A stretch of 5,441 nt of DNA from Rhodoferax sp. (GTDB taxonomy: Bacteria; Pseudomonadota; Gammaproteobacteria; Burkholderiales; Burkholderiaceae_C), in assembly GCA_018882485.1 (NCBI GenBank), contig VERU01000200.1, forward strand, positions 1 through 5,441, written 5' to 3'. Under the pieces are notes generated by a model that had not been told where the DNA came from, ran no database searches, and was given only the letters and a program-made list of their open reading frames with translations. The translations under genes and the position numbers were made by a program. Positions 1 to 5,441 of this stretch are shown in pieces (positions within the stretch are counted from its first letter, which is position 1; every line of letters begins with the position of its first letter).

Positions 1-771
1 GCGCTGGCCGGTCTGGGCGCACTGAGCGGCTGCGGCGGAGGCAGTGGAGGCGGCGGCACGACGGTGACCGCCGATACCAGTGTGCCCACGGTGCTGATCA
101 CCAGCGACGCGCCGGCAACAGCGAGCGCGCCCTTCACAATCACCTTTACCTTCAGCGGGCCGATCACGATCTACAGCGAAAACGGCGTGTTGCCCTGGTC
201 CACCAGCAGCGGCGCGAACGGGGGAAATACTGCGAGCGCGACGGCAGACAGGACGACCTTCACCAAGGTGTCTGACACCCAGTACACCGTCAGGGTCACA
301 CCGTCCAGCTGGACGAAAGGCGACTGGACACTGACCCTGCCCAAGGGGGCCTACAAGAATGCGTCGGGCACAGCCTACAGCACCGAGGCTGCGACCATCA
401 CGCAGGCGATCGACACCAACTTTCCCATCGCGACCTTCACCACGGTGGATCCAGGCAACGGCGTGAACTTCACCGGCCCCACCTTGGTGACCGTTTCATT
501 CAACACGCTCCTGGCAACCGATCTCACGGCGGCCCAGCTGGTGTTGTCGGCCAAGGACCTCGACACCCAGCTTGCGGTAGCCAACCCGGGTGTCATCTCG
601 GACTTTGCCAAGACCTCGGGGCCGCTGCAATTCAGCACCTACCAGTTCCGGTACACGCCGGTGAGCGGGAGCCGGGTCGTCAGCGTTGAGCTTCCCGCCG
701 GCTCGGTTACGGCAGCGGGCGTGCAAAACACGAGGAGCATCTGGGGACCCTACTGGTTCCTCATACCCTGA
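1..771 (+). CDS. Ig-like domain lipoprotein (5' end outside window)
   Basis: The frame is open from base 1 to the TGA at 769-771 and encodes the last 256 residues. The first residues in view, ALAGLGALSGC, are the end of a lipoprotein signal peptide. LSGC is a lipobox with the lipidated Cys at window residue 11 (bases 31-33). Residue +2 is Gly, so there is no Asp inner-membrane retention signal and outer-membrane sorting is plausible. A flexible Gly/Ser linker follows (residues 12-19). Next come two beta-rich, Thr/Ser/Val-rich modules, roughly residues 27-138 and 142-256. Both resemble bacterial Ig-like (SbsA/Big-type) domains: alternating hydrophobic strands, 'TITFTFSGPI' in the first and 'LVTVSFN' in the second, each closing with a 'LPKGA' / 'LPAGSV' strand. 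No catalytic motif is visible. A GTG at 64 could be called as a start, but the lipobox upstream in the same frame shows the real start lies left of the window. The role is unknown; a surface or periplasmic binding or structural protein is the best inference. Confidence 0.8.
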   Translation, partial: ALAGLGALSGCGGGSGGGGTTVTADTSVPTVLITSDAPATASAPFTITFTFSGPITIYSENGVLPWSTSSGANGGNTASATADRTTFTKVSDTQYTVRVTPSSWTKGDWTLTLPKGAYKNASGTAYSTEAATITQAIDTNFPIATFTTVDPGNGVNFTGPTLVTVSFNTLLATDLTAAQLVLSAKDLDTQLAVANPGVISDFAKTSGPLQFSTYQFRYTPVSGSRVVSVELPAGSVTAAGVQNTRSIWGPYWFLIP

Positions 772-787
772 ACCCGCGCCCCAGGCC

Positions 788-837
788 ATGCCCCGTCTGA
801 TCTTTCTCCCCGGCCTGGCCTGGCCTGCGACAGCGCC
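788..837 (+). other. Out-of-frame 5' coding segment of the alpha/beta hydrolase
   Basis: The ATG at 788 begins MPRLIFLPGLA, a textbook first strand plus oxyanion-hole loop of an alpha/beta hydrolase. After the GGCCT repeat this frame turns into Arg/Pro-rich noise and runs to a stop at 1217-1219. In frame with the downstream triad, the sequence just before 838 reads C-D-S-A-M-W. Joining the two gives LPGLACDSAMWQ, the typical 'LPGLLCDxxxW' pattern of the family. This segment is therefore the true N-terminus, cut off by a shift inside 812-826. Only a weak AGG (783-785) precedes the ATG, so initiation may depend on coupling to the lipoprotein gene that ends at 771. Confidence 0.75.
812..826 (+). 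repeat. Three tandem GGCCT pentamers causing the frameshift
   Basis: Bases 812-816, 817-821 and 822-826 are exact copies of GGCCT. Two copies keep the start at 788 in frame with the catalytic part of the hydrolase; three copies shift the frame. Slipped-strand mispairing or a read/assembly error would produce exactly this change. Confidence 0.9.
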
Positions 838-1500
838 ATGTGGCAGGCGCAGTTGCCGGCCATGCCGGCGCATCTTTCGGCCTGCGTCAGCGATGTGCAT
901 GTCCGTTGCGATGCGCTGCCGGCCATGGCCGATGCGCTGCTGGACGACCACGACGGGGATCTCATCCTGTGCGGCGCCTCGATGGGCGGCATGCTGGCGA
1001 TGGAAGCCGCGCGGCAAGCCCCGCAACGCGTGCGGGGCCTGGCCCTGCTGGGGACCAGCGCCCGGCCGGAAGACGAGGCCACACGCGCCCTGCGCGAGGC
1101 CGCCATCGTGCTGTTCGAACAGGGTCGGATGGACGAGGTGCTGCAGGCCAACCTGCCGCTGGCTTTCGATTCCTCGCGCGCGGCCGATGCCGCACTGCAT
1201 CAGGCCTACCTCGCCATGATCGGGCGGGCCGGTGCACAACAGCTGATCGCGCAGAACCGCGCCGTCATCAGCCGGCCCGACGCGCTGGCCCACATCGGGC
1301 GTCTGCGTTGCCCCGTGCTGGTGCTGTGCGGCGAGGGCGATGCGCTCACACCCCCCGATCGCTCGCGCGAGATCGCATCGGCCATCCCGGGCGCGGAGCT
1401 GGTGCTGCTGCCGCGATGCGGCCACATGCTGACACTGGAACAGCCCGACGCGGTCAACGCGCACCTGCTGCGCTGGCTGGCGCGGGTGGCGCCGGGCTGA
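838..1500 (+). CDS. Alpha/beta-fold hydrolase (N-terminus displaced by a frameshift)
   Basis: This is the 220-residue open part of an alpha/beta hydrolase. The catalytic triad is visible. The nucleophile is Ser48 in the elbow CGASMGG (codon 979-981). The acid is Asp168 in GEGDALTPP. The base is His196 in RCGHMLTLEQP, near the C-terminus. 'ALLGTSARPE' after strand 6 and the C-terminal 'LLRWLA' helix also fit the family. The ATG at 838 has no Shine-Dalgarno sequence, and starting there removes strand 1 and the oxyanion 'LPGL' segment that these enzymes need. That segment is encoded from the ATG at 788 in another frame (see 788-837). With one GGCCT unit fewer, the gene would run 788-1500 and give an intact 235-residue protein, a normal length. 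The substrate cannot be told from sequence; esterase- or thioesterase-like relatives are typical. The gene lies 16 nt after the lipoprotein stop (counted to 788) and converges on coaD. As written it is probably inactive, unless the extra repeat is a sequencing error or a reversible switch. Confidence 0.82.
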   Translation: MWQAQLPAMPAHLSACVSDVHVRCDALPAMADALLDDHDGDLILCGASMGGMLAMEAARQAPQRVRGLALLGTSARPEDEATRALREAAIVLFEQGRMDEVLQANLPLAFDSSRAADAALHQAYLAMIGRAGAQQLIAQNRAVISRPDALAHIGRLRCPVLVLCGEGDALTPPDRSREIASAIPGAELVLLPRCGHMLTLEQPDAVNAHLLRWLARVAPG

Positions 1501-1526
1501 AAACACCCCGGCAGGGCGGGTTTCAG
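1497..1526. terminator. Possible bidirectional hairpin between convergent genes
   Basis: CTGAAA (1497-1502) pairs perfectly with TTTCAG (1521-1526). The interior can add about five more C-G pairs (C1504-C1509 with G1515-G1520), with single-base bulges and a GGCAG loop. The arms contain both stop codons: the hydrolase TGA at 1498-1500 and the coaD stop at 1523-1525. The site between convergent genes suits a shared terminator, and the A/T part of each arm could act as a short U tract on either strand. The stem is imperfect and no long T run follows, so this is a tentative call. Confidence 0.35.
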
Positions 1527-2017
1527 CTCAGGCTGCGGACCTTGGCAACCAGCCGCTCGCACACGGCCGGCGAGACGAACTTGTCCACCTCTCCACCCAG
1601 GGTGGCGATCTCGCGCACGAAGGTGCTGGAGATGAACTGGTACTTGTCGCTGGGCGTGAGAAACACCGTCTCGACATGCGGCATCAGGCTGCGGTTCATG
1701 CCGGCGAGCTGGAACTCGTAGTCGAAGTCGGTGACGGCGCGCAGGCCGCGCACCATGGCCTTGGCGCCACGCGCGACCACAAAGTCCCGCATCAGGCCGG
1801 AAAAACTCTCCACCTCGACCTGGGGATAGGGCTTCACGGCTTCGCGCGCCATCTCGATGCGATCTTCCAGCGAAAAAAGAGCCTTCTTGTGGTGACCGGC
1901 CGCCACCGCCACGATCACGCGGGAAAACAGCTGGGTGGCGCGCCGCACCACGTCCTCATGACCCAGCGTGATGGGGTCGAAGGTGCCGGGGTACACCGCA
2001 ATCACATCGTTGCTCAT
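1523..2017 (-). CDS. coaD: Phosphopantetheine adenylyltransferase
   Basis: This cytoplasmic enzyme transfers AMP from ATP to 4'-phosphopantetheine to form dephospho-CoA, the penultimate step of CoA synthesis. The 164-residue product matches the usual ~160. It shows the nucleotidyltransferase signature near the N-terminus (YPGTFDPITLGH, residues 9-20, with the catalytic TxGH His20). Further family motifs are RGLRAVTDFDYEFQLAGMN in the middle and the ATP-binding ISSTFVRE motif at 129-136. An in-frame ATG at 2044 would add nine residues, but the strong AGGAGG at 2024-2029 lies six bases before the ATG at 2017, which settles the start. The gene is the last of the leftward cluster, 104 nt after rsmD, an adjacency seen in many bacteria. 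The gap contains a strong hairpin. The gene looks intact and essential. Confidence 0.97.
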   Translation of the reverse strand: MSNDVIAVYPGTFDPITLGHEDVVRRATQLFSRVIVAVAAGHHKKALFSLEDRIEMAREAVKPYPQVEVESFSGLMRDFVVARGAKAMVRGLRAVTDFDYEFQLAGMNRSLMPHVETVFLTPSDKYQFISSTFVREIATLGGEVDKFVSPAVCERLVAKVRSLS

Positions 2018-2023
2018 CGCCTG

Positions 2024-2029
2024 CCTCCT
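2024..2029 (-). promoter_or_regulatory. coaD ribosome binding site
   Basis: On the - strand this reads AGGAGG, a near-perfect Shine-Dalgarno sequence six bases before the ATG at 2017. It decides between that start and the in-frame ATG at 2044. It is the strongest ribosome binding site among the starts I examined here. Confidence 0.85.
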
Positions 2030-2086
2030 GCTGACAGTATCCATGGGCCTGCTCGAGGGGCAGGAAACTGCGCCGCATTATGCAGT

Positions 2087-2120
2087 GCCGCCCGGGCCGG
2101 AACTGGCCGGTCCGGTCGGC
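2087..2120 (-). other. Strong GC hairpin immediately after rsmD
   Basis: On the - strand, GCCGACCGGACCGG (2120-2107) and CCGGCCCGGGCGGC (2100-2087) form a 14-position stem. It has twelve G-C pairs, two mismatches and a six-base loop CCAGTT. It starts one base after the rsmD stop codon (2122-2124). No T run follows, so it is not a standard intrinsic terminator. It could be a Rho-assisted or partial terminator, or an mRNA 3'-end stabiliser that sets rsmD and coaD levels apart. The pairing is seen directly; the role is inferred. Confidence 0.5.
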
Positions 2121-2121
2121 G

Positions 2122-2766
2122 TCAACGCGGGGGAACGCGGCGCAGCAGGTGGGCATGCACAGCGCCCGCCCTGAGATGGCGGTGCAGTTCCAGCCCCAGC
2201 GAGGCCAGGGCATCTGCATCCGCATCACCGTCGGCCGGATCGGGTTGCAGCAGGCCCTGGCCACAGGCGCGAGGCGCCTCCAGGTATATCCAGCCGGACT
2301 CGGCACAGGCCCGGGCCGCGGCCTGCAGGGCCGGCGCAAACAGGCGGGCATCGAAGGGCGGATCCAGCAGGATCAGGTCCAGGCTGGCGGGCGCCTGACG
2401 GCGCAGCACGGCCACACCATCGCCGCCTTCGACCTGCACCACCTGCGTGGCATCGAGCCGCTGCACGGTCTGTTGCAGGCGCACCCGCAACGGGGGCTGG
2501 TTCTCCACCAGCCGCACCGCCGCCGCGCCGCGCGAGGCGGCTTCCAGGCCCAGAGCGCCGGTGCCGGCGAAGGCATCCAGGCAGCGCCAGCCCGTCAGAT
2601 CCTGCCCCAGCCAGTTGAACAGGGTCTCCCGCACACGGTCGGGAGTGGGTCGCAGGCCCGGCAGATCGGGCACCGCCAGGCGGGTGCGCTTCCAGCGTCC
2701 GCCGATGATGCGGATCTCGGCCGGTCGCCTGGCGGCGACGGGACGGCGCGACGCCGGCTCAGACAC
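2122..2766 (-). CDS. rsmD: 16S rRNA (guanine(966)-N(2))-methyltransferase
   Basis: RsmD uses S-adenosylmethionine to methylate N2 of G966 in 16S rRNA during assembly of the small subunit. The 214-residue product (E. coli about 198) carries the family N-terminal block IRIIGGRWKR (18-27) followed by LRPTPDRVRETLFNWL (38-53). The SAM-binding loop LDAFAGTGALGLEA is at 63-76. The acidic ribose-binding position is Glu88, and the catalytic DPPF motif is at 135-138 after DLILL. The chosen start is the GTG at 2766-2764. It gives a short Arg/Ala-rich lead before IRIIGG and overlaps the betC stop by eight bases. No clear Shine-Dalgarno sequence precedes it, so translation is probably coupled to betC. 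An ATG at 2871 in the same frame lies deep inside betC and would add unrelated sequence. A short DADADA stretch near the C-terminus comes from a hexamer repeat (2209-2226). Confidence 0.95.
   Translation of the reverse strand: MSEPASRRPVAARRPAEIRIIGGRWKRTRLAVPDLPGLRPTPDRVRETLFNWLGQDLTGWRCLDAFAGTGALGLEAASRGAAAVRLVENQPPLRVRLQQTVQRLDATQVVQVEGGDGVAVLRRQAPASLDLILLDPPFDARLFAPALQAAARACAESGWIYLEAPRACGQGLLQPDPADGDADADALASLGLELHRHLRAGAVHAHLLRRVPPR
2209..2226 (-). repeat. In-frame GATGCN hexamer x3 inside rsmD
   Basis: On the - strand this reads GATGCG GATGCA GATGCC. It encodes Asp-Ala three times in a low-complexity acidic loop between the catalytic domain and the last strand of RsmD. Copy-number changes would keep the frame. 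Confidence 0.7.
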
Positions 2767-4273
2767 CGGGAAACCGGGCCCGGCGCTCGAGGTCGTCCAG
2801 GTCGATGTGGTTGCGCATGTACTGCTGGCTGGCATCGACGAAGGGCTGGTGGTCCCAGGCCTTGCGCGCACCCCGCGTCAGCGCATCGGTCACGAGACGC
2901 CGCCGACGCTGGCTGGCCAGGACCTGCGCGTGCAGCGCCGGCAGATTCCAGCGGCGGGCCACCTCGGCACGCAGTGCGTGCACCAGTTCCTGGTGCTGCG
3001 GGGCATCGGCCAGGTTGCTCTGCTCCAGAGGATCGGCCGAGAGGTCGTACAGCAGATCCGGGTCGCGGTCGCCTCCATGGATGAATTTGTGGCGTCCCCG
3101 GCGGATCATGAGCAGCGGCGTGACCGCGCCCTCGGCCATGTACTCGCCGATGGCTTCGTCGTGCCCGGCCTGGCCCTGCAGGTGCGGCAGCAGGGACCGG
3201 CCGTCCAGCGGCAGCCCCGGATCGGTGCGCCCCCCGGCGAGCTCGACCAGGGTGGGCATCAGGTCGATGGTGGACACACTGGCCGACACCCGGCGCGGCT
3301 GGAAGCGACCCGGCGCATGCACCACCAGGGGCACGCGGGCCGCCATCTCGAACCAGTGCATCTTGTACCAGAGGCCCCGTTCGCCCAGCATGTCGCCGTG
3401 GTCGCCCGAAAACACCACCACGGTGTTGTCGGACAGCCCGCATTCGGCCAGCGTGGCCCGCAACAGGCCGATCTGGTCGTCGATGTAGCTGCAGGCGCCA
3501 AAGTAGGCCCGGCGCGCCCGGCGCACCGAATCCTCGGGCAGGGTCCGGTCCCAGAGGTCGATGACCTTGAGCAGGCGCTTCGAGTGCGGATCCTGCTGCG
3601 CCTGCGGAATGACCTGGCTCGGCAGGGGCACGTCCTCGTCGCGGTAGCGGTTCCAGTAGGGTGCGTGGATGGTGTAGGGATCGTGCGGATGGGTCATCGA
3701 CACGGTCAGGCAGAAAGGCCGGTCCGGTGTGACACGCACATGGTCGTACAGGTATTGACGGGCCCGGAACACCACCTCCTCGTCGAAATCGAGCTGGTTG
3801 GTCCGCACACAGGGCCCCGCCTGCAACACGGAGGACATGTTGTGGTACCAGCTGGGTCGGGTGTCGGGCTCGTCCCAGTTGACGGCCCAGCCATAGTCGG
3901 CCGGGTAGATGTCGCTGGTCAGGCGCTCCTCGTAACCGTGGAGCTGATCCGGACCGCAGAAATGCATCTTGCCCGACAGGGCGGTGCGGTAGCCCAGCCG
4001 GCGCAGGTAGTGGGCGTAGGTGGGTACGTCGGCCGCGAACTCGGCGGCGTTGTCGTAGGCGCCGATGCGCGACGGCAGCTGGCCGCTGACCAGCGCAAAG
4101 CGCGACGGCGCGCACAGCGGGCTGTTGCAGTAAGCCGAATCGAACACCACGCCACCGGCCGCCAGGGCCTGCAGGTGCGGCATGCGCACCGGCGAGGCCG
4201 GGTCGTGCAGGGGCAGCAGCGGTGCGGCCATCTGGTCGGCCATGATGAACAGCAGGTTGGGCGTGGCGCTCAT
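2759..4273 (-). CDS. betC: Choline-sulfatase
   Basis: This enzyme hydrolyses choline-O-sulfate to choline and sulfate, supplying choline for glycine betaine synthesis or catabolism and releasing sulfur. The 504-residue product is a type I sulfatase. Metal-binding D13 Q14 lie in the first strand (NLLFIMADQ). The formylglycine signature is C54-A-P-S-R58, where Cys54 is the residue oxidised to formylglycine. K102-x-H104 follows, then H195 in THPHDPY, metal-binding D291-H292 in SGDHGDMLGE, and K304. BetC-specific features are GQLPSRIGAYDNAAEF after the signature and the C-terminal choline-sulfatase block (QPFVDASQQYMRNH, DLDDLERRARFPGV), which separate it from aryl sulfatases. There is no signal peptide, so it is cytoplasmic, as for known BetC. 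The ATG at 4273 is preferred over one at 4333 because it starts at the family N-terminus and has GGAG upstream. The gene lies 34 nt after the M16 gene and overlaps rsmD by 8 nt. No betA/betB/betI or transporter gene is in view, which is unusual. Confidence 0.95.
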   Translation of the reverse strand: MSATPNLLFIMADQMAAPLLPLHDPASPVRMPHLQALAAGGVVFDSAYCNSPLCAPSRFALVSGQLPSRIGAYDNAAEFAADVPTYAHYLRRLGYRTALSGKMHFCGPDQLHGYEERLTSDIYPADYGWAVNWDEPDTRPSWYHNMSSVLQAGPCVRTNQLDFDEEVVFRARQYLYDHVRVTPDRPFCLTVSMTHPHDPYTIHAPYWNRYRDEDVPLPSQVIPQAQQDPHSKRLLKVIDLWDRTLPEDSVRRARRAYFGACSYIDDQIGLLRATLAECGLSDNTVVVFSGDHGDMLGERGLWYKMHWFEMAARVPLVVHAPGRFQPRRVSASVSTIDLMPTLVELAGGRTDPGLPLDGRSLLPHLQGQAGHDEAIGEYMAEGAVTPLLMIRRGRHKFIHGGDRDPDLLYDLSADPLEQSNLADAPQHQELVHALRAEVARRWNLPALHAQVLASQRRRRLVTDALTRGARKAWDHQPFVDASQQYMRNHIDLDDLERRARFPGV

Positions 4274-4288
4274 GGGTTCGGGTTCTCC
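4274..4288 (-). promoter_or_regulatory. betC ribosome binding region with GAACCC direct repeat
   Basis: On the - strand, GGAG (4288-4285) is followed by GAACCC twice in tandem (4285-4280 and 4279-4274) directly before the ATG at 4273. The Shine-Dalgarno to start spacing is 11 nt, rather long. Losing one repeat unit would cut it to 5 nt, so the repeat could tune betC translation. The repeat is seen; the effect is inferred. Confidence 0.45.
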
Positions 4289-4307
4289 GTGACGGTCAGG
4301 GCCGGAT

Positions 4308-5441
4308 TCAGGGCGGCGCGCCGGCGGCGGCACCCCCCAGCACCACCGTCACCATGCGCCCGGGTTGCAGCACCCGGCCAAAGGCGGCGCGGATCTGGCC
4401 GGTGGTGATGCGCGACACCTGCTGCGCCCAGGTGTCCAGGTAATCCAGCGGCAGGTCGTTCCAGGCGATGTTGGCCACGTTGTCCAGCAGCTTGCGGTTG
4501 CTGTCGATGCGCAGGGCGAATCCGCCCACCAGGTTGGCCTTGGCAGCCTGGAGTTCCTCCTCGGTGGGACCCTGCTCCACAAATTGCGCCAGCACCTCGC
4601 GCACCACGGCCAGCGCCTGATCGGCCTGGTCGGGCCGTGTCTGCAACCCGATCCTGAAGGCGCCGGCATGCAGGGCGGGCGAGAAGGCGCTGTAGACGCT
4701 GTAACTCAGGCCACGCTTTTCGCGCACCTCGGCGGTCAGGCGCGACACGAATCCACCGCCACCCAGGATGTGGTTGCCGACGAAGAGGGCCAGGTAATCC
4801 GGGTCGCGCCGCGCGATGCCGGGCTGACCCAGCAGCAACTGGGCCTGGGCCGATGCGAAGGCAATGCGCTCCTCGCTCGCCTGCGTCAGCGGAACGACTT
4901 CGGGCACCGGCGGCAGGGCCGGGCACGGGGTTGCGACCGCCTGAGCCGGCAGCGCCGACAGCAGCTCCCGCACCAGCGCGTCGGCCTGCGACCGATCGAC
5001 CGCGCCCACCAGCGTGACCCTGGCCCGGCAGGGCAGCAACGTGCGGTGCACGGCCTCGGCATCGGCCACGCCGATGGACTGCAGCGTCTGTTCGTTGATC
5101 TCCGCGCCATAGGGGTGGCTGCCGTAGAGCGCCCGGGAAAACGCCCGCAAAGCCACGGGGCCGGGCCGGGTCCGGTCCTCCCGCAGGGCCGCCATCGACT
5201 GCTCCAGCTCACGCCGCAAGATCGCCGGATCAAAGGCCGGCTGTCCCAGCTGTCGGGCCGCCAGGCGCACCGCACGGCGCAGCAGATCCGGTTCGGTCAG
5301 GGTACGCAACGAAAAACTCAGGCGGTCCGAGCTGGCGCTGGCCGACAGCTCGGCACCCAGGTCGGCCCAGGCCTCGCTCAGGCCGTTCTCATCGAGCGCG
5401 GGCTCATCGGGACCGCCCGCGCGCACACCATGGTCCATCAT
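4308..5441 (-). CDS. M16 (insulinase/pitrilysin-like) peptidase subunit, 5' end outside window
   Basis: The frame is open from the right edge to the stop at 4310-4308 and gives the last 377 residues. The M16 family two-half fold is recognisable. The first half includes the conserved LYGSHPYG block (105-112). The second-half M16C domain carries the hallmark HILGGGGFVSRLTAEVREKRGLSYSVYS with Arg243 and Tyr247/Tyr250, the residues that bind substrate across the active site. Then come an acidic 'TEEELQAAKANLVGGF' helix and 'RIDSNRKLLDNVANIAWNDLPLDYLDTW', which resembles the second, non-catalytic member of paired periplasmic M16 proteins in Burkholderiales. No HxxEH zinc motif appears in the visible part. 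It would lie in the missing ~70-100 residues, so catalytic status cannot be decided here. The ATG codons at 5441-5436 fall inside the first domain ('MMDHGVRAG' continues a typical 'LMxHGxR' helix), so they are not the start. It is followed 34 nt later by betC and is likely co-transcribed with it. Confidence 0.9.
   Translation of the reverse strand: MMDHGVRAGGPDEPALDENGLSEAWADLGAELSASASSDRLSFSLRTLTEPDLLRRAVRLAARQLGQPAFDPAILRRELEQSMAALREDRTRPGPVALRAFSRALYGSHPYGAEINEQTLQSIGVADAEAVHRTLLPCRARVTLVGAVDRSQADALVRELLSALPAQAVATPCPALPPVPEVVPLTQASEERIAFASAQAQLLLGQPGIARRDPDYLALFVGNHILGGGGFVSRLTAEVREKRGLSYSVYSAFSPALHAGAFRIGLQTRPDQADQALAVVREVLAQFVEQGPTEEELQAAKANLVGGFALRIDSNRKLLDNVANIAWNDLPLDYLDTWAQQVSRITTGQIRAAFGRVLQPGRMVTVVLGGAAAGAPP

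Noticed and set aside
64..66. GTG at 64 as the start of the Ig-like protein
   Set aside because: The same frame is open upstream and encodes the end of a signal peptide with an LSGC lipobox, so the gene begins before the window.
496..1506. A 336-codon open frame on the - strand opposite the lipoprotein and hydrolase
   Set aside because: The translation is Arg/Gln/Gly-rich with no recognisable domain. It is a GC-driven shadow of the hydrolase, whose triad is clear.
2018..2044. An upstream ATG at 2044 as the coaD start
   Set aside because: It would add nine residues not typical of CoaD and would place the AGGAGG at 2024-2029 inside the coding region. The ATG at 2017 has ideal spacing to that site.
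2077..2082. CATAAT on the - strand as a possible -10 box for coaD
   Set aside because: It resembles TATAAT, but no acceptable -35 hexamer lies 16-18 bp upstream, where the hairpin arm sits. I could not support a promoter from this alone.
2447..4408. A 653-codon open frame on the + strand
   Set aside because: It runs antisense to betC and rsmD. High GC keeps the opposite frame free of stops. The translation is low-complexity Arg/Gly/His/Val-rich with no family motif, while the - strand products are clear families.
4270..4926. Open frames of up to 218 codons in other frames of the M16 gene
   Set aside because: They are Ala/Arg/Gly-rich without motifs, and the M16 frame through this region carries unmistakable family signatures.
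1..5441. A novel defence, mobile or otherwise undescribed multi-gene system
   Set aside because: All the genes fit known families, and no integrase, transposase, toxin-antitoxin pair, repeat array or tRNA-adjacent attachment site is visible.

Overview
The window comes from a GC-rich bacterium, most likely a betaproteobacterium of the order Burkholderiales (Comamonadaceae-like). This rests on the very high GC content, the protein sequences, and the M16 peptidase / rsmD / coaD gene order, which I recall as common in that group. No database search was possible, so the placement is an inference.

Layout. Two gene groups converge near position 1500-1523. On the + strand (1-1500) lie the 3' part of a gene for a two-domain Ig-like lipoprotein and, 16 nt downstream, an alpha/beta hydrolase gene. 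The hydrolase's first strand and oxyanion region are put out of frame by a third tandem copy of GGCCT (812-826). On the - strand, in transcription order from the right edge, lie a 5'-truncated M16 (insulinase-family) peptidase-like gene (5441-4308), a choline-sulfatase gene betC (4273-2759), the 16S rRNA m2G966 methyltransferase gene rsmD (2766-2122, GTG start overlapping the betC stop by 8 nt) and the phosphopantetheine adenylyltransferase gene coaD (2017-1523). A strong GC hairpin directly follows the rsmD stop. An imperfect hairpin spans the two convergent stop codons at 1497-1526.

How the genes fit together. M16, rsmD and coaD are a housekeeping set: envelope proteolysis, ribosome modification and CoA synthesis. 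They are probably co-transcribed, with only 34 nt between M16 and betC, an overlap at betC/rsmD and 104 nt before coaD. betC is the outlier. It is a catabolic/osmoprotectant enzyme that releases choline from choline-O-sulfate, and no bet or transporter genes are visible beside it. The + strand pair has no obvious functional link to the others.

The window is densely coding, and no gene-free stretch exceeds about 104 nt. I see no tRNA, rRNA, CRISPR array, insertion sequence or phage gene, and no evidence for a previously undescribed multi-gene system. The observations most worth checking are the GGCCT-repeat frameshift and the position of betC inside a housekeeping cluster.
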